From contig CABUOA010000002.1 in the NCBI GenBank assembly GCA_902493145.1, forward strand, positions 1 to 64,000: a DNA stretch of 64,000 nt, written 5' to 3'. A program made the translations under genes and the position numbers. Numbering within the stretch: the first letter of the stretch is position 1; each line of letters starts with the position of its first letter. The notes beneath the pieces were generated by a model. It was given only the letters and a program-made list of their open reading frames with translations. It ran no database searches and was not told the origin of the DNA. Below are positions 7,558 to 18,000 of the stretch, in pieces. The stretch comes from an uncultured Collinsella sp. (GTDB lineage Bacteria; Actinomycetota; Coriobacteriia; Coriobacteriales; Coriobacteriaceae).

Positions 7558-9984
7558 ATGAATAAGATCTTCGACAACAAGCAGGAGTTTACCGAGCTCT
7601 ATCGCGATGCCGTCATGAGCATTAGCGGCAAGAGCGTCGAGGCCGCCAGCGACCTGGACCGCTTTAACGCCCTGGCCAAGCTCGTGGCCGAGAAGGCGCG
7701 CACCGTTGCCACCAAGAGTGACGCCCGCGCCACCGCCGAGGGCAAAAAGCGCGTGTACTACTTCTCGATCGAATTTTTGATCGGTAGCCTGCTCGACAAC
7801 TACCTGCTCAACTTTGGCGTTCGCGACATGGTCGCCGAGGCGCTCGACGACATGGGCTTTGACCTGTCCGTCATCGAGAACCAGGAGCCCGATCCGGCTC
7901 TGGGCAACGGTGGCCTGGGCCGCCTGGCCGCATGCTTCCTGGATTCCATGGCAGCCGAGGGCATTGCCGGCTACGGTAACGGCATGCGCTACCGCTACGG
8001 CCTGTTTAAGCAGGAGATCGTCAACGGCAGCCAGGTCGAGGCCACCGACGAGTGGCTCACCCACGGCTATCCCTGGGAGGTCCGTCGTCAGGACAAAGCC
8101 GTGACCATTAAGTTTGGTGGCCATGTTGAGGGCTTTGAGGAGAACGGCCGCACGTTCTACCGCACGGTGGACACGCAGGACATCCTGGCCGTCCCTTATG
8201 ACATCCCCGTTGTGGGCTATGCCGGCGAGACCGTCAACAAGCTGCGCGTCTGGGCCGCCGAGCCGGTCGAGGAGCACTTCGATCTGGAGGCCTTCAACCG
8301 CGGTGACTACGCCCTGGCCGACGCCGAGCGCGCCGAGGCCGAGGCCATCAGCGCCATCCTCTACCCCAACGACGCCGGCGAGCACGGCCGTCTGCTGCGC
8401 CTGAAGCAGGAGTACCTGTTTGTTTCGGCCGGTATCTACAGCCTGCTCGACACCTTTGAGAAGGAGCACGGCGCGAACTGGGAGCTGCTGCCGCAGTTTG
8501 TAGCCATCCACACCAACGATACCCACCCCGCCATGTGCGGCCCCGAGCTCATGCGTATCCTCATCGACGAGAAGAAGCTCGAGTGGGATGACGCCTGGAA
8601 CATCGTGACGCAGGTCGTGAGCTACACCAACCACACCATCCTGCCCGAGGCCCTGGAGAAGTGGCCCATCGGCACGTTCTCCAAGCTCCTCCCCCGCGTG
8701 TACCAGATCATCGACGAGATCAGCCGTCGTTGGCACGAGTCTTTCGACACCACGCAGGAGGGCTGGCAGGAGCGTCTGCGCCAGACCGCCATCCTGTGGG
8801 ACGGCGAGATTCGCATGGCCAACCTGTCTGTGATCTGCAGCCACAGCGTCAACGGCGTGGCCAAGATCCATTCCGACATCATCAAGAACATCGTGCTCAA
8901 GGACTTCTATGCCCTGACGCCCGAGAAGTTCAACAACAAGACCAACGGCATCTCGCACCGTCGCTTCTTTGCCGAGGCCAACCCCACCTACGCCAAGCTC
9001 GTGACCGAGGCCATTGGCGATGGCTGGCTCAAAGACGCCTTTGAGCTTGAGAAACTCAAGGAGTTTAAGGACGACACCGAGTTCCTGAAGGCCGTGGGCG
9101 CCTCCAAGCGCGCTAACAAGGAGCGCCTGGCCGCCTACGTCAAGGCCGAGACCGGTCTGGTTATCGACCCCAACACCGTCTTCGATGTCCAGGTAAAGCG
9201 CTTCCACGCCTATAAGCGCCAGCTCATGAACATCATGAAGGTGATGGACATCTACAACCGTCGCATCGCCGATCCCAACTTCCACGTGACGCCGACGACC
9301 TTCATCTTTAGCGGCAAGGCTGCCTCGAGCTACACCTTTGCCAAGGAGACCATCCGCCTCATTAACTCCGTGGCCGACGTCATCAACAACGATGCCCGCG
9401 TTAACGAGGTCATGAAGGTCTGCTTTATCCCCAACTTCCGCGTGAGCAACGCTCAGCTCATCTACCCCGCCGCCGAGATCTCGGAGCAGATTTCCACGGC
9501 CGGCAAGGAGGCCTCGGGCACGTCCAACATGAAGCTCATGATGAACGGCGCCATTACGCTGGGCACCCTCGATGGCGCCAACATCGAAATCGCCGATCTG
9601 GCCGGCCGCGAGAACGAGGCCATCTTTGGCCTGACCGCCCCCGAGGTCGAGCAGCTCTGGGCATCCAACAGCTACTTTGCGTGGGATACCCTCAACGGCG
9701 ACCGCGAGCGTCTGGGCCGCGTGATGGACGAGCTCAAGGACAACACCTTTGCGGGTCTTTCGGGCAACTTCGAGAGCATCTACAACGAGCTCATGAACAA
9801 TAACGACCCCGACCTCGTCATGGCCGACTTCCGCAGCTACGTTGACGCCTGGGAGAAGCTCACGAACAGCTACGGCGACCAGGAGACCTGGAACCGCAAG
9901 GCCCTGCTCAACACCGCCTCGAGCGGCTGGTTCTCGAGCGACCGCACCATTCGCGAGTACCGCGACGAGATCTGGCACGCGTAA
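7558..9984 (+). CDS. glgP: glycogen/alpha-glucan phosphorylase
   Basis: An 808-residue GT35 phosphorylase that releases glucose-1-phosphate from non-reducing ends of glycogen, with a pyridoxal phosphate cofactor. The family signature EASGTSNMKLMMNG spans residues 651-664, with the PLP-binding lysine at 659. The N-terminal region contains ALGNGGLGRLAACFLDS. The length is typical. ATG 7558 follows GGGAAAGGAACGT. It lies 93 bases after glgB, in the same direction, so synthesis and degradation enzymes share a locus. No insertions or tails are seen. Confidence 0.96.
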   Translation: MNKIFDNKQEFTELYRDAVMSISGKSVEAASDLDRFNALAKLVAEKARTVATKSDARATAEGKKRVYYFSIEFLIGSLLDNYLLNFGVRDMVAEALDDMGFDLSVIENQEPDPALGNGGLGRLAACFLDSMAAEGIAGYGNGMRYRYGLFKQEIVNGSQVEATDEWLTHGYPWEVRRQDKAVTIKFGGHVEGFEENGRTFYRTVDTQDILAVPYDIPVVGYAGETVNKLRVWAAEPVEEHFDLEAFNRGDYALADAERAEAEAISAILYPNDAGEHGRLLRLKQEYLFVSAGIYSLLDTFEKEHGANWELLPQFVAIHTNDTHPAMCGPELMRILIDEKKLEWDDAWNIVTQVVSYTNHTILPEALEKWPIGTFSKLLPRVYQIIDEISRRWHESFDTTQEGWQERLRQTAILWDGEIRMANLSVICSHSVNGVAKIHSDIIKNIVLKDFYALTPEKFNNKTNGISHRRFFAEANPTYAKLVTEAIGDGWLKDAFELEKLKEFKDDTEFLKAVGASKRANKERLAAYVKAETGLVIDPNTVFDVQVKRFHAYKRQLMNIMKVMDIYNRRIADPNFHVTPTTFIFSGKAASSYTFAKETIRLINSVADVINNDARVNEVMKVCFIPNFRVSNAQLIYPAAEISEQISTAGKEASGTSNMKLMMNGAITLGTLDGANIEIADLAGRENEAIFGLTAPEVEQLWASNSYFAWDTLNGDRERLGRVMDELKDNTFAGLSGNFESIYNELMNNNDPDLVMADFRSYVDAWEKLTNSYGDQETWNRKALLNTASSGWFSSDRTIREYRDEIWHA

Positions 9985-10089
9985 AGGCGCGCGAGCTCCC
10001 TTTGCCGCACGGCATTACTCGACGGGCGTGACAGTGCGCCGCGCCCGTCGCTAATGGGTTAGGAACATCGATGACAGAAGGAGAAATCG

Positions 10090-11238
10090 ATGAGTAAGAA
10101 AGAATGCATCGCGATGCTCCTCGCAGGAGGACAGGGCAGCCGATTGGGGGCACTCACCCAAAAGATCGCCAAGCCGGCGGTTAGCTTTGGTGGCAAGTTC
10201 CGCATTATCGACTTTTCGCTGTCCAACTGCTCCAACTCGGGCATCGACACGGTGGGCGTTCTGACGCAGTACCGTCCCTACCTGCTGCATGCCTACGTGG
10301 GATCCGGCGAGGCGTGGGATCTGGACAGCCGTGACGGCGGCGTGTCGATCCTGCCGCCGTACGAGACGCAGACCGGCGGCGCCTGGTATGCGGGCACGGC
10401 CGACGCCATCACGCAGAACCTCGACTACATCAAGGCCAACGACCCCAAGTACGTCCTGATTCTTTCGGGCGATCACCTGTATCGCATGGACTACCGCAAG
10501 ATGCTCAAGACGCACATTGAGAACAACGCCGACCTCACGGTGAGCGTTATGCCCGTGCCGTGGGAAGAGGCCAGCCGCTTTGGCATCCTGACGACCGACC
10601 CCGAGGACGGCCGCATCACCAAGTTTACCGAGAAGCCCGAGAAGCCCGATTCGAACCTCGCGTCCATGGGCATCTACATCTTCTCGGCCGACGTGCTGAT
10701 CGAGGCGCTCGAGGAGGACGCCCTGGACCAGCGCTCGAGCCACGACTTTGGCAAGGACATCATCCCCAAGCTGCTCGGCGAGAACAAGCGCCTTTACAGC
10801 TACGAGTTCCACGGCTTTTGGAAGGATGTCGGCACCATCGCCAGCTTCCACGAGACCTCGATGGACCTGCTGGGCAACAACCCCGAGTTCGATCTGTTTG
10901 ACAAGCACTTCCCCATCATGTCCAACATCACCACGCGTCCGCCGCACTACATTGGCCCGGACGGCCGCCTGGACGACTGCCTGGTCTCCAACGGCTGCAA
11001 GATCTACGGCACCGCTCGCCACTCGATTCTTTCGACCGATGTCATCATCGAGGAGCGCGCCGTGGTCGAGGACTCCGTGCTGCTGCCGGGTGCGCACGTT
11101 AAGAGCGGCGCGCACATCTGCCGCGCTATTTTGGGCGAGAACTCCACGGTCGAAGAGGGCGTGAAGCTCGGCTCTGTCGATACCACCAAGGATACGGCCG
11201 TCGTTGGAAATGACGTCGTTATCGGGAAGGGGGAATGA
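10090..11238 (+). CDS. glgC: glucose-1-phosphate adenylyltransferase, catalytic subunit
   Basis: A 382-residue ADP-glucose pyrophosphorylase that makes ADP-glucose, the donor for glycogen synthase. The N-terminal Rossmann-like domain begins with LLAGGQGSRLGALT and continues with KPAVSFGGKFRIIDF. The substrate loop contains WYAGTADAI. The C-terminal third is a left-handed beta-helix of hexapeptide-like repeats (about residues 290-380). GAAGGAGA lies 6 bases before the ATG. It ends 4 bases before glgD, and the two probably form a heteromer as in Firmicutes. Confidence 0.96.
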   Translation: MSKKECIAMLLAGGQGSRLGALTQKIAKPAVSFGGKFRIIDFSLSNCSNSGIDTVGVLTQYRPYLLHAYVGSGEAWDLDSRDGGVSILPPYETQTGGAWYAGTADAITQNLDYIKANDPKYVLILSGDHLYRMDYRKMLKTHIENNADLTVSVMPVPWEEASRFGILTTDPEDGRITKFTEKPEKPDSNLASMGIYIFSADVLIEALEEDALDQRSSHDFGKDIIPKLLGENKRLYSYEFHGFWKDVGTIASFHETSMDLLGNNPEFDLFDKHFPIMSNITTRPPHYIGPDGRLDDCLVSNGCKIYGTARHSILSTDVIIEERAVVEDSVLLPGAHVKSGAHICRAILGENSTVEEGVKLGSVDTTKDTAVVGNDVVIGKGE

Positions 11239-11242
11239 TCCG

Positions 11243-12370
11243 ATGATCAATCGCAAGGCCATCGGTTATATCACCGCTAACTACTCTTCGACCTACGGCA
11301 GCGTCCTGCTCAAGGACCGCCCCATCGCGTCCGTTCCGTTTTTGGGCCGCTACCGCCTGATCGACTTTCCGCTGTCCAACATGATGAATGCCGGCATCAA
11401 GACCGTTGGCGTCGTCATGCCGGGTAACTACCGCTCGCTGATCGACCACGTGGGCTCGGGCAAGGACTGGGGCTTGGACCGCAAGAAGGGCGGCCTGTTC
11501 ATGGTGCCCGGCAACGCGTATGGCACCACCAAGGGCGGCATGCGCTTCCTGCTGCGCGACATCATTTCCAATAAGACGCTGTTCCAGCGCTCGGAGAAGC
11601 CCTACGTTGTGATGATGGGCACCAACATCATCTTTAACATGGACCTCAACACCATCATCGAGGCGCACGAGAACTCCGGTGCCCAGATGACCGTGGTGTA
11701 CTGCAAGGCCACGCGCAACGTCGATGACGAGACCAAGCTCGAGATTAACGAGAACGGCCGCCTGACGGGCGTGAGCGCCGGCGTCGTGTACGGCAACAAC
11801 GCGTCCATGGACTGCTGCATCGTCAACCGCGAGACGCTGCTCGAGATCATCGACCACTACCAGGCCGCCGACTATCTGGACCTGCTCGAGGCACTCCAGG
11901 GCGACTTTGGCAACATCGACGTGTGCAGCTACGAGTACAAGGGCGAGGTCGTGGGCGTGTTTAGCGAGAAGTCGCTGTATCGCCGCAGCATGGACCTGCT
12001 CGACCAGACCGTGGCCGACCAGCTCTTTGACCCCGAGCGCCCGATCCTGACCAAGGCCCACGACGTGCCGCCTTCGCGCTATGCGACCGGCAGCCACGCG
12101 TGCAACTCGATCATCTCGGCCGGCTGCATCATCAAGGGCACCGTGCGCAACTCGATCCTGTCGCGCGGCGTCGTGGTCGAGGAAGGCGCTTCGGTGACCA
12201 ACTCGATCATCAACCAGAGCTGCATCATCAAGAGCGGCGCCCGTGTTGAGAATGCCATTCTGGACAAGAACAACGTGGTCCCCACCAACACCGAGCTTCG
12301 CGGCACGCCCGAGAACATCCTGGTGCTGGGCAAGGCTCCGTTAACTTCCGACACCACCATCGTACGTTAA
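11243..12370 (+). CDS. glgD: glucose-1-phosphate adenylyltransferase regulatory subunit
   Basis: A 375-residue GlgC paralogue. It has the same fold, but the nucleotide-binding start AGGxGxRL is missing: the N-terminus reads INRKAIGYITANYSSTYGS. This is the pattern of GlgD, a subunit that boosts and tunes GlgC. The C-terminal beta-helix is kept. ATG 11243 is preferred because the strong GGGAAGGGGGA lies 8 bases upstream; in-frame codons further upstream fall within glgC. Its position directly after glgC supports a complex. Confidence 0.93.
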   Translation: MINRKAIGYITANYSSTYGSVLLKDRPIASVPFLGRYRLIDFPLSNMMNAGIKTVGVVMPGNYRSLIDHVGSGKDWGLDRKKGGLFMVPGNAYGTTKGGMRFLLRDIISNKTLFQRSEKPYVVMMGTNIIFNMDLNTIIEAHENSGAQMTVVYCKATRNVDDETKLEINENGRLTGVSAGVVYGNNASMDCCIVNRETLLEIIDHYQAADYLDLLEALQGDFGNIDVCSYEYKGEVVGVFSEKSLYRRSMDLLDQTVADQLFDPERPILTKAHDVPPSRYATGSHACNSIISAGCIIKGTVRNSILSRGVVVEEGASVTNSIINQSCIIKSGARVENAILDKNNVVPTNTELRGTPENILVLGKAPLTSDTTIVR

Positions 12371-12402
12371 CGTTGGCACCGCAACATCGCTCGTAACATG
12401 TA

Positions 12403-12436
12403 GAATAGCCGCCCGGTTTGTGCCAGGCGGCTATTC
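12403..12436 (+). other. perfect 11-bp intercistronic hairpin between glgD and glgA
   Basis: GAATAGCCGCC (12403-12413) and GGCGGCTATTC (12426-12436) form an uninterrupted 11-bp stem with a 12-base loop, 24 bases before the glgA start. No T-run follows, so it is not a standard Rho-independent terminator. It could attenuate, stabilise or split the glgCD and glgA parts of the transcript. Confidence 0.6.
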
Positions 12437-12460
12437 TCGAATTGCAACATGGGAGACAAT

Positions 12461-14794
12461 ATGGCAGATTCCAGCAAAAAGATGCAGATCGTGTTTGCCT
12501 CGGCCGAGTGCGCACCGTTTGTTAAGACCGGTGGCCTGGGCGACGTGGCGGGCTCGCTGCCTGCGGCGCTTGTGCGCGCCGGCGCCGAGGTCATCGTCAT
12601 GGTGCCCAAGTACGCCACCATCAAGGACGAGTACAAGGCGCAGATGCAGCACTTCTCCGACTTTTACGTGAGCCTGGGCTGGCGCAATGAGTACTGCGGG
12701 CTCGAGAAGCTCGAGCACGACGGCGTCACCTATATGTTCATCGACAACGAGCGCTACTTTGCGCGCGACTATCCGTACGGCTTCTTTGACGACGGCGAGC
12801 GCTTTGCGTTCTTCTCCAAGGCCATCACCGAGAGCCTGCAGCACCTGCCTGCCGGCTTTGAGTGCGACATCCTGCACTGCAACGACTGGCAGACGGCACT
12901 GGCGCCCGTGTTTTTGCGCGAGTTCTACCAGGGCCTGCCGCTGTACGACCGCGTCAAGACCGTGTTCTCAATCCACAACGTGGCGTTCCAGGGCCAGTTT
13001 AGCGACACCGTGATGGAGGACATCCTGGGGGTGGCGCACATTCCGGCGGCCGCCTCGCAGCTGCGTTGCGACGCCTGCAGCATCAACTACATGCTGGGCG
13101 CGCTGCGCTATGCCGATGCCATCACCACGGTGAGCCCCACCTATGCCAACGAGATCCAGACGCCCGAGTTTGGCGAGGGCCTGGACGGCGTGCTGCGCGA
13201 GCGCTCCTATGCGCTGCAGGGCATTTTGAACGGCATTGACGTGGCGGGCTTTGACCCGGCGACCGACAAGCGCATTGCCGCCAACTACACCGTGGAGGAC
13301 CGTTCCGGCAAGGCCGTGTGCAAGGCCAAGCTGCAGGAGGAGCTGGAGCTCGAGGTTCGCGACGACCGCCCGCTTATGGTGATGGTCACGCGCCTGACGC
13401 GCCAGAAGGGCATGGACCTGGTCATGTACGCGCTCGACCGCATCCTGGCCGGCGGCGTGCAGGTGGCGGTACTGGGCACCGGCGACCGCGACTACGAGGA
13501 CGGGCTGCGCTACTTCCAGGACAAGTACCCCGGCACCATGGCCGCACGCATCGAGTTCGATCCCGCGCTGTCGCAGCGTATGTATGCCGCAGCCGACATG
13601 TTCCTGATGCCTTCGAAGTTTGAGCCCTGCGGCCTGTCGCAGATCATCGCCATGCGCTACGGCACCCTGCCCATCGTGCGCGAGACCGGTGGTCTGAAGG
13701 ACACCGTGATCCCGTATAACGAGTTTACCGGCGAGGGCACAGGCTTCTCGTTTAGTAACTTTAACGGCGACGAAATGGGCGACGCCGTATTCCGCGCTGC
13801 ACGCCTGTTCTGGGACAACCGCGATGCGTGGGATCAGCTGGTCACGCAGGCCATGAGCCAGGACTTTAGCTGGACGCGCTCGGCCGACAAGTATCTGGAC
13901 CTGTACTTCTTTATGCATCCGGAGATTGAGAGGCCGGCGGCTGTTGTCGACGAGCCTGAGGCTGTTGCTAAGCCCGAGCCCAAGGCCGAGCCGGTTGTTG
14001 AGGCGCCCGCTGCTGTTGAGGAGCCCAAGGCTGAGGAGAAGCCGGTTGAGGCTAAATCTGAGGTGAAGGTTGAAGCAGCTCCCGAGGCTGAGGCTAAGCC
14101 GGCTGCGAAGCCTGCCGCCAAGAAGACCACGACTCGTAAGACGACGGCTAAGAAGGCCACTGCAAGCAAGACCACCGCTGCCAAAGCAACTACCGCCAAG
14201 TCAGCGACCACGCGCAAGCGTACGACCGCCGCAGCCAAGAAAGCCGCCGAGGCCGAGGCTGCTCCCGAGGTAAAGGCCGAGACCGCCAAGACCCAGCCGG
14301 CCGCTAAGGCTCCGGCCAAGAAGACGACCGCGACCAAAAGCACGACCAAGACCACTGCCGCCAAGAAGGCTACGGCTACGAAGGCGACGGCTACCAAGGC
14401 CGCTGCAACGAAGGCTGCTCCCAAGGCGGCCGCAAAGGCTGCCACCAAGGTCGAGGAGACGCCCGCCGAGCCCAAGGCCGAGGCAGCTGTCGAGGCCAAG
14501 CCCGCCGCCAAGACCACCACGCGAAAGCGCACATCGGCAACCAAGAAGACAACGGCAAAGGCCACAACTCCCAAGGCAGAGACTAAGCCCGCTGCTGCCA
14601 AAGAGGAGCCCAAGGCCGAGGTAAAGGCCAAGCCGGCGCCGAAGGCCGCCGAGGTCAAGACCACTCCGAAGGCTACGACAAAGACCGAGCCCACCAAGGA
14701 GGCCCCGGTCTCCCCCGCCGCTCCCACTGAGGAAAAGGCTCCGACCAAGAAGACCTCCGTCCGCAAGGCAACGGCCACCCGCAAGCGCCGCTAG
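12461..14794 (+). CDS. glgA: glycogen synthase with a very long histone-H1-like C-terminal tail
   Basis: GT5 ADP-glucose:glycogen glucosyltransferase. The N-terminal binding motif KTGGL is at residues 22-26 and the C-terminal catalytic motif FEPCGLSQ is near 387, with ETGGLKDTV following. The enzyme proper ends near residue 488, the usual GT5 length. About 288 more residues (nt 13930-14791) are built almost only from Lys, Ala, Thr, Pro and Glu, with blocks such as AAKKTTTRKTTAKK and ending RKATATRKRR. This resembles bacterial histone-H1-like or HupB tails and is not part of known GT5 architecture. The frame is intact to the stop. ATG 12461 is chosen with GGGAG 5 bases upstream. Confidence 0.94.
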   Translation: MADSSKKMQIVFASAECAPFVKTGGLGDVAGSLPAALVRAGAEVIVMVPKYATIKDEYKAQMQHFSDFYVSLGWRNEYCGLEKLEHDGVTYMFIDNERYFARDYPYGFFDDGERFAFFSKAITESLQHLPAGFECDILHCNDWQTALAPVFLREFYQGLPLYDRVKTVFSIHNVAFQGQFSDTVMEDILGVAHIPAAASQLRCDACSINYMLGALRYADAITTVSPTYANEIQTPEFGEGLDGVLRERSYALQGILNGIDVAGFDPATDKRIAANYTVEDRSGKAVCKAKLQEELELEVRDDRPLMVMVTRLTRQKGMDLVMYALDRILAGGVQVAVLGTGDRDYEDGLRYFQDKYPGTMAARIEFDPALSQRMYAAADMFLMPSKFEPCGLSQIIAMRYGTLPIVRETGGLKDTVIPYNEFTGEGTGFSFSNFNGDEMGDAVFRAARLFWDNRDAWDQLVTQAMSQDFSWTRSADKYLDLYFFMHPEIERPAAVVDEPEAVAKPEPKAEPVVEAPAAVEEPKAEEKPVEAKSEVKVEAAPEAEAKPAAKPAAKKTTTRKTTAKKATASKTTAAKATTAKSATTRKRTTAAAKKAAEAEAAPEVKAETAKTQPAAKAPAKKTTATKSTTKTTAAKKATATKATATKAAATKAAPKAAAKAATKVEETPAEPKAEAAVEAKPAAKTTTRKRTSATKKTTAKATTPKAETKPAAAKEEPKAEVKAKPAPKAAEVKTTPKATTKTEPTKEAPVSPAAPTEEKAPTKKTSVRKATATRKRR

Positions 14795-14830
14795 CCCACA
14801 GACGATCTAAAACCTCATCAAACCCTAAGC

Positions 14831-14860
14831 AAGGGGCGCTCCAACCGGGCGCCCCTTCTC
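14831..14860 (+). terminator. terminator after glgA
   Basis: AAGGGGCGC (14831-14839) pairs with GCGCCCCTT (14849-14857), giving a 9-bp GC-rich stem followed by a short pyrimidine stretch TTCTCTGT. It closes the glgB-glgA cluster before the next promoter region. Confidence 0.65.
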
Positions 14861-14870
14861 TGTAGATAGT

Positions 14871-14913
14871 TGGTAAAACGTTTTTCTAGGACAACCGTTC
14901 GCCGATGGTAAAC
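14871..14913. promoter_or_regulatory. LacI-family operator upstream of the GH13/GH77 gene
   Basis: TGGTAAAACGTTTTT at 14871-14885 is identical to the site at 4898-4912, and ATGGTAAAC at 14905-14913 repeats the half-site at 4881-4889. Sharing of both elements suggests one LacI-type regulator for the HAD/glgB divergence and this amylolytic gene. No confident -35/-10 pair was identified between here and the start codon. Confidence 0.6.
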
Positions 14914-15012
14914 GGATGTTGTTTATACACCCTGTGTACAACAGATATACTTATAACCTGTGCGTAAAGCCCATGGCCAGCAGGCCATGATTCTATTGAA
15001 CTGGACCGTACT

Positions 15013-18000
15013 ATGAGATTGATTCACAACAGCCGCCTGTCGCAGTTTCGCACTCCGTTTGGCGCTGTGACCACTGGAACTACCCTTTCGCTCTCCGTGA
15101 TTCTGGAGGATGCCGACCCCAACCAGGCAACGCTTACGCTGCGAACCTGGGTCGATGAGATCGGGGAAACTCTGTATCCCATGACGCATGAAGGCGACGG
15201 CATATTTTCCGTAGAGCTTGAGTGTACCGAGCCCTGTCTTATCTGGTACAGCTTTATCTGCAATATCGAGGGCCAGCCCGAGGTTCGCCTGGGCGCACCG
15301 CAGGGCCGCACCGGCGGCGAAGGCGTAACCTACGACTACGCCGAGGTACCTTCGTTCCAGATCACCGTCTATAAGCACCGCGACAACCGCCCCGCCTGGT
15401 ACGAGCGCGGCATGGTGTACCAGATCTTCCCCGACCGCTATGCCCGCGACGAAAACTGGCGCGAGCGCACGCTGGCCGAAGTCGAAAAACCGCGCAACGG
15501 AATCCAGCGCCGCATGATCGAGGACTGGAACGAGCCGCCCGTATACGAGCGCGCCGAGGACGGCTCCATCAAGACCTGGGACTTCTACGGCGGCTCGCTC
15601 AAGGGCATCCAAAATGACCTGCCCCGCATCGCGGAGCTGGGCTTTACGGCCATCTACCTCAACCCCATCTTTGAGGCCGCGAGCAACCACCGCTACGACA
15701 CGGCCGACTACACCAAGATCGACCCGATCCTGGGCACCGAGCAGGACTTTACGGAGCTGTGCGAGGCGGCCGAGAAGCTCGGCATTTCAATTATTCTGGA
15801 CGGTGTGTTCAACCACACAGGCGACGACTCGATCTACTTTAACCGCTACGGCAACTACCCCGGTGTGGGCGCGTGGCAGAGCGAGGACTCGCCGTGGCGC
15901 GATGCGTTTTATTTCCACGAGGACGGCTCGTACGACTGCTGGTGGGGCGTGGGCAACATGCCCGCCATCAATGAGAGCTCCGAGCTGGTACGCGAGCGGC
16001 TTCTGGGCAAGGACGGCGTGATCCGTAAATGGCTACGTGCCGGCGCTCATGGCTGGCGCCTGGACGTCGCTGACGAGCTTTCCGACGACTTCCTGGCCGA
16101 GATCAAGAAGGCCGTACTTGCCGAAAAGCCTGATGCGCTGTTGCTCGGCGAAGTCTGGGAAGACGCCTCAAACAAAATTAGCTACGGCCATCTGCGTCGC
16201 TACCTACAGGGATCCGAGCTGGACTCTGCTATGGATTACCCCTTCCGCGACATGGTCATCGGCTTTTTGATGGGATATAAGAACGCCTACCAGGCAGCTG
16301 AGGATATCGAAACCCTGCGCGAGAACTACCCGAGCGAGGCATTGTCCTGCGCGCTCAATTTGCTTTCGAGCCACGACCGCCCGCGCATTATCTCGGTGCT
16401 CGGCGGCGGCCCCGACGAGTCGCAGCTACCCGAGTGCGAGCGCAGCAAGTGGCGTCTGGACGAGAACTCGATGGGCCTGGCCAAGAGCCGTTTTTGGCTT
16501 GCAACGCTCATGCAGATGACCTTCCCCGGCGTGCCTTCGATCTACTACGGCGACGAGTACGGCCTGGAGGGCCTTACCGATCCGGGCAACCGCCGCACCC
16601 TGCCGACCAAGGACCAACTGCACGACTTCGACACGCTGGCTATTGTCAAGAACGCCTCCGCCGTACGCCGCGCACTGCCGTTTATGATCGACGGCGAGAT
16701 CAAGGCCTTCGCGCTCAACGACGAGGTGCTGGCCTACAACCGCACGGGCAAGGACGGCGAGTCCGCGACGGTTATCATCAACCGCAGCCTGCGCAATTCG
16801 AACCGCGTGACGATTCCGGCGCTCGACGAATGCGCGAGTGACGTGATCAGCGGTCACGAGTGCGAGATCCACAACGGTACGGTCACGCTCGATCTGTATC
16901 CGCTGGGCTCGTCGATCATCTATCACCATGCCGAGCAGCGCCTGCAGGAGCCGCTCGATCACGGCACGGGCGTCGTGTGCCACATCACCTCGGTGCCCAC
17001 CGACGACGGCAAGCCCGGCACGATCGGCGCACCCACCCGTCGCTTTATCGACCATCTGGCCGCTATGGGCATGCGCTACTGGCAGGTCCTGCCCGTCAAC
17101 CCAACGGACTTCTTCCGCTCCCCATACGCTGGGCCTTCGGCTTTTGCGGGCAATGTTGACCTGCTGCCCGAGAGCCAAGTGGAACTGGCGGCCGACTTTG
17201 AGACTTGGAAGGCCCGTGGCGGCGAGGATGCAGACCCGCTCTACACGGCGTTTAAACATCGCAACGCCGATTGGCTCGAGAAGTACTGCGTCTACATGGC
17301 CGTCAAGAAGTACTTTGAAGGTGAATCGCGTCACGATTGGCCGGCCGATGTCGCGCGCTACAACGAGCATCTGATTGACGACAAGCGTTTCCACGACGAG
17401 GCAGAGCTGCAGGCGTACATGCAGTACCGCTTTGACCTTGCCTGGTGCGAGCTCATGAACTATGCGCACAAGAAGGGCATCGAGGTCATCGGCGACATTC
17501 CCATGTACGTTTCGGACGATTCGGCCGACGCGTGGAGCGAGCCCGAAAACTTCTGGCTTTCCGATACCGGCAAGGCAATCGAGATCTCCGGTGCGCCGCC
17601 CGATAACTTTGCGCCCGAGGGCCAGGTGTGGGGCAACCCGACGTTCCGCTGGGACCACATGAAGCAGAACGGCTACCGCTGGTGGATGGACCGCCTGCGT
17701 CGCGCGTTCTCGCTCTACGACCGTGTGCGCCTGGACCACTTCCTGGGCTTCCACAGCTACTTTAGCATTCCCGCAGGCAAGGCCTGCGCCGACGGCCGCT
17801 GGCTGGCGGGTCCGGGCAAGGACCTGTTCCAAACCGCCTTTGACGAGCTGGGTCCGCTCAACTTTATCGCCGAGGACCTAGGCTACCTGACGCCCGGTGT
17901 TCGCGCCATGGCTTCGACCTGCGGCTTCCCCGGCATGGACGTGCTGGAGTTTAGCGATTACGACGTTCGATGCGGCGTGTGTCCCACGCCGGGCAAGATT

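Noticed and set aside
5221..9978. Very long minus-strand open frame (1585 codons) opposite glgB and glgP
   Set aside because: It is the antisense shadow of GC-rich, C/G-ended codons. Its translation is a Val/Leu/Gly/His-rich string with no domain, and both sense genes are complete and conserved.
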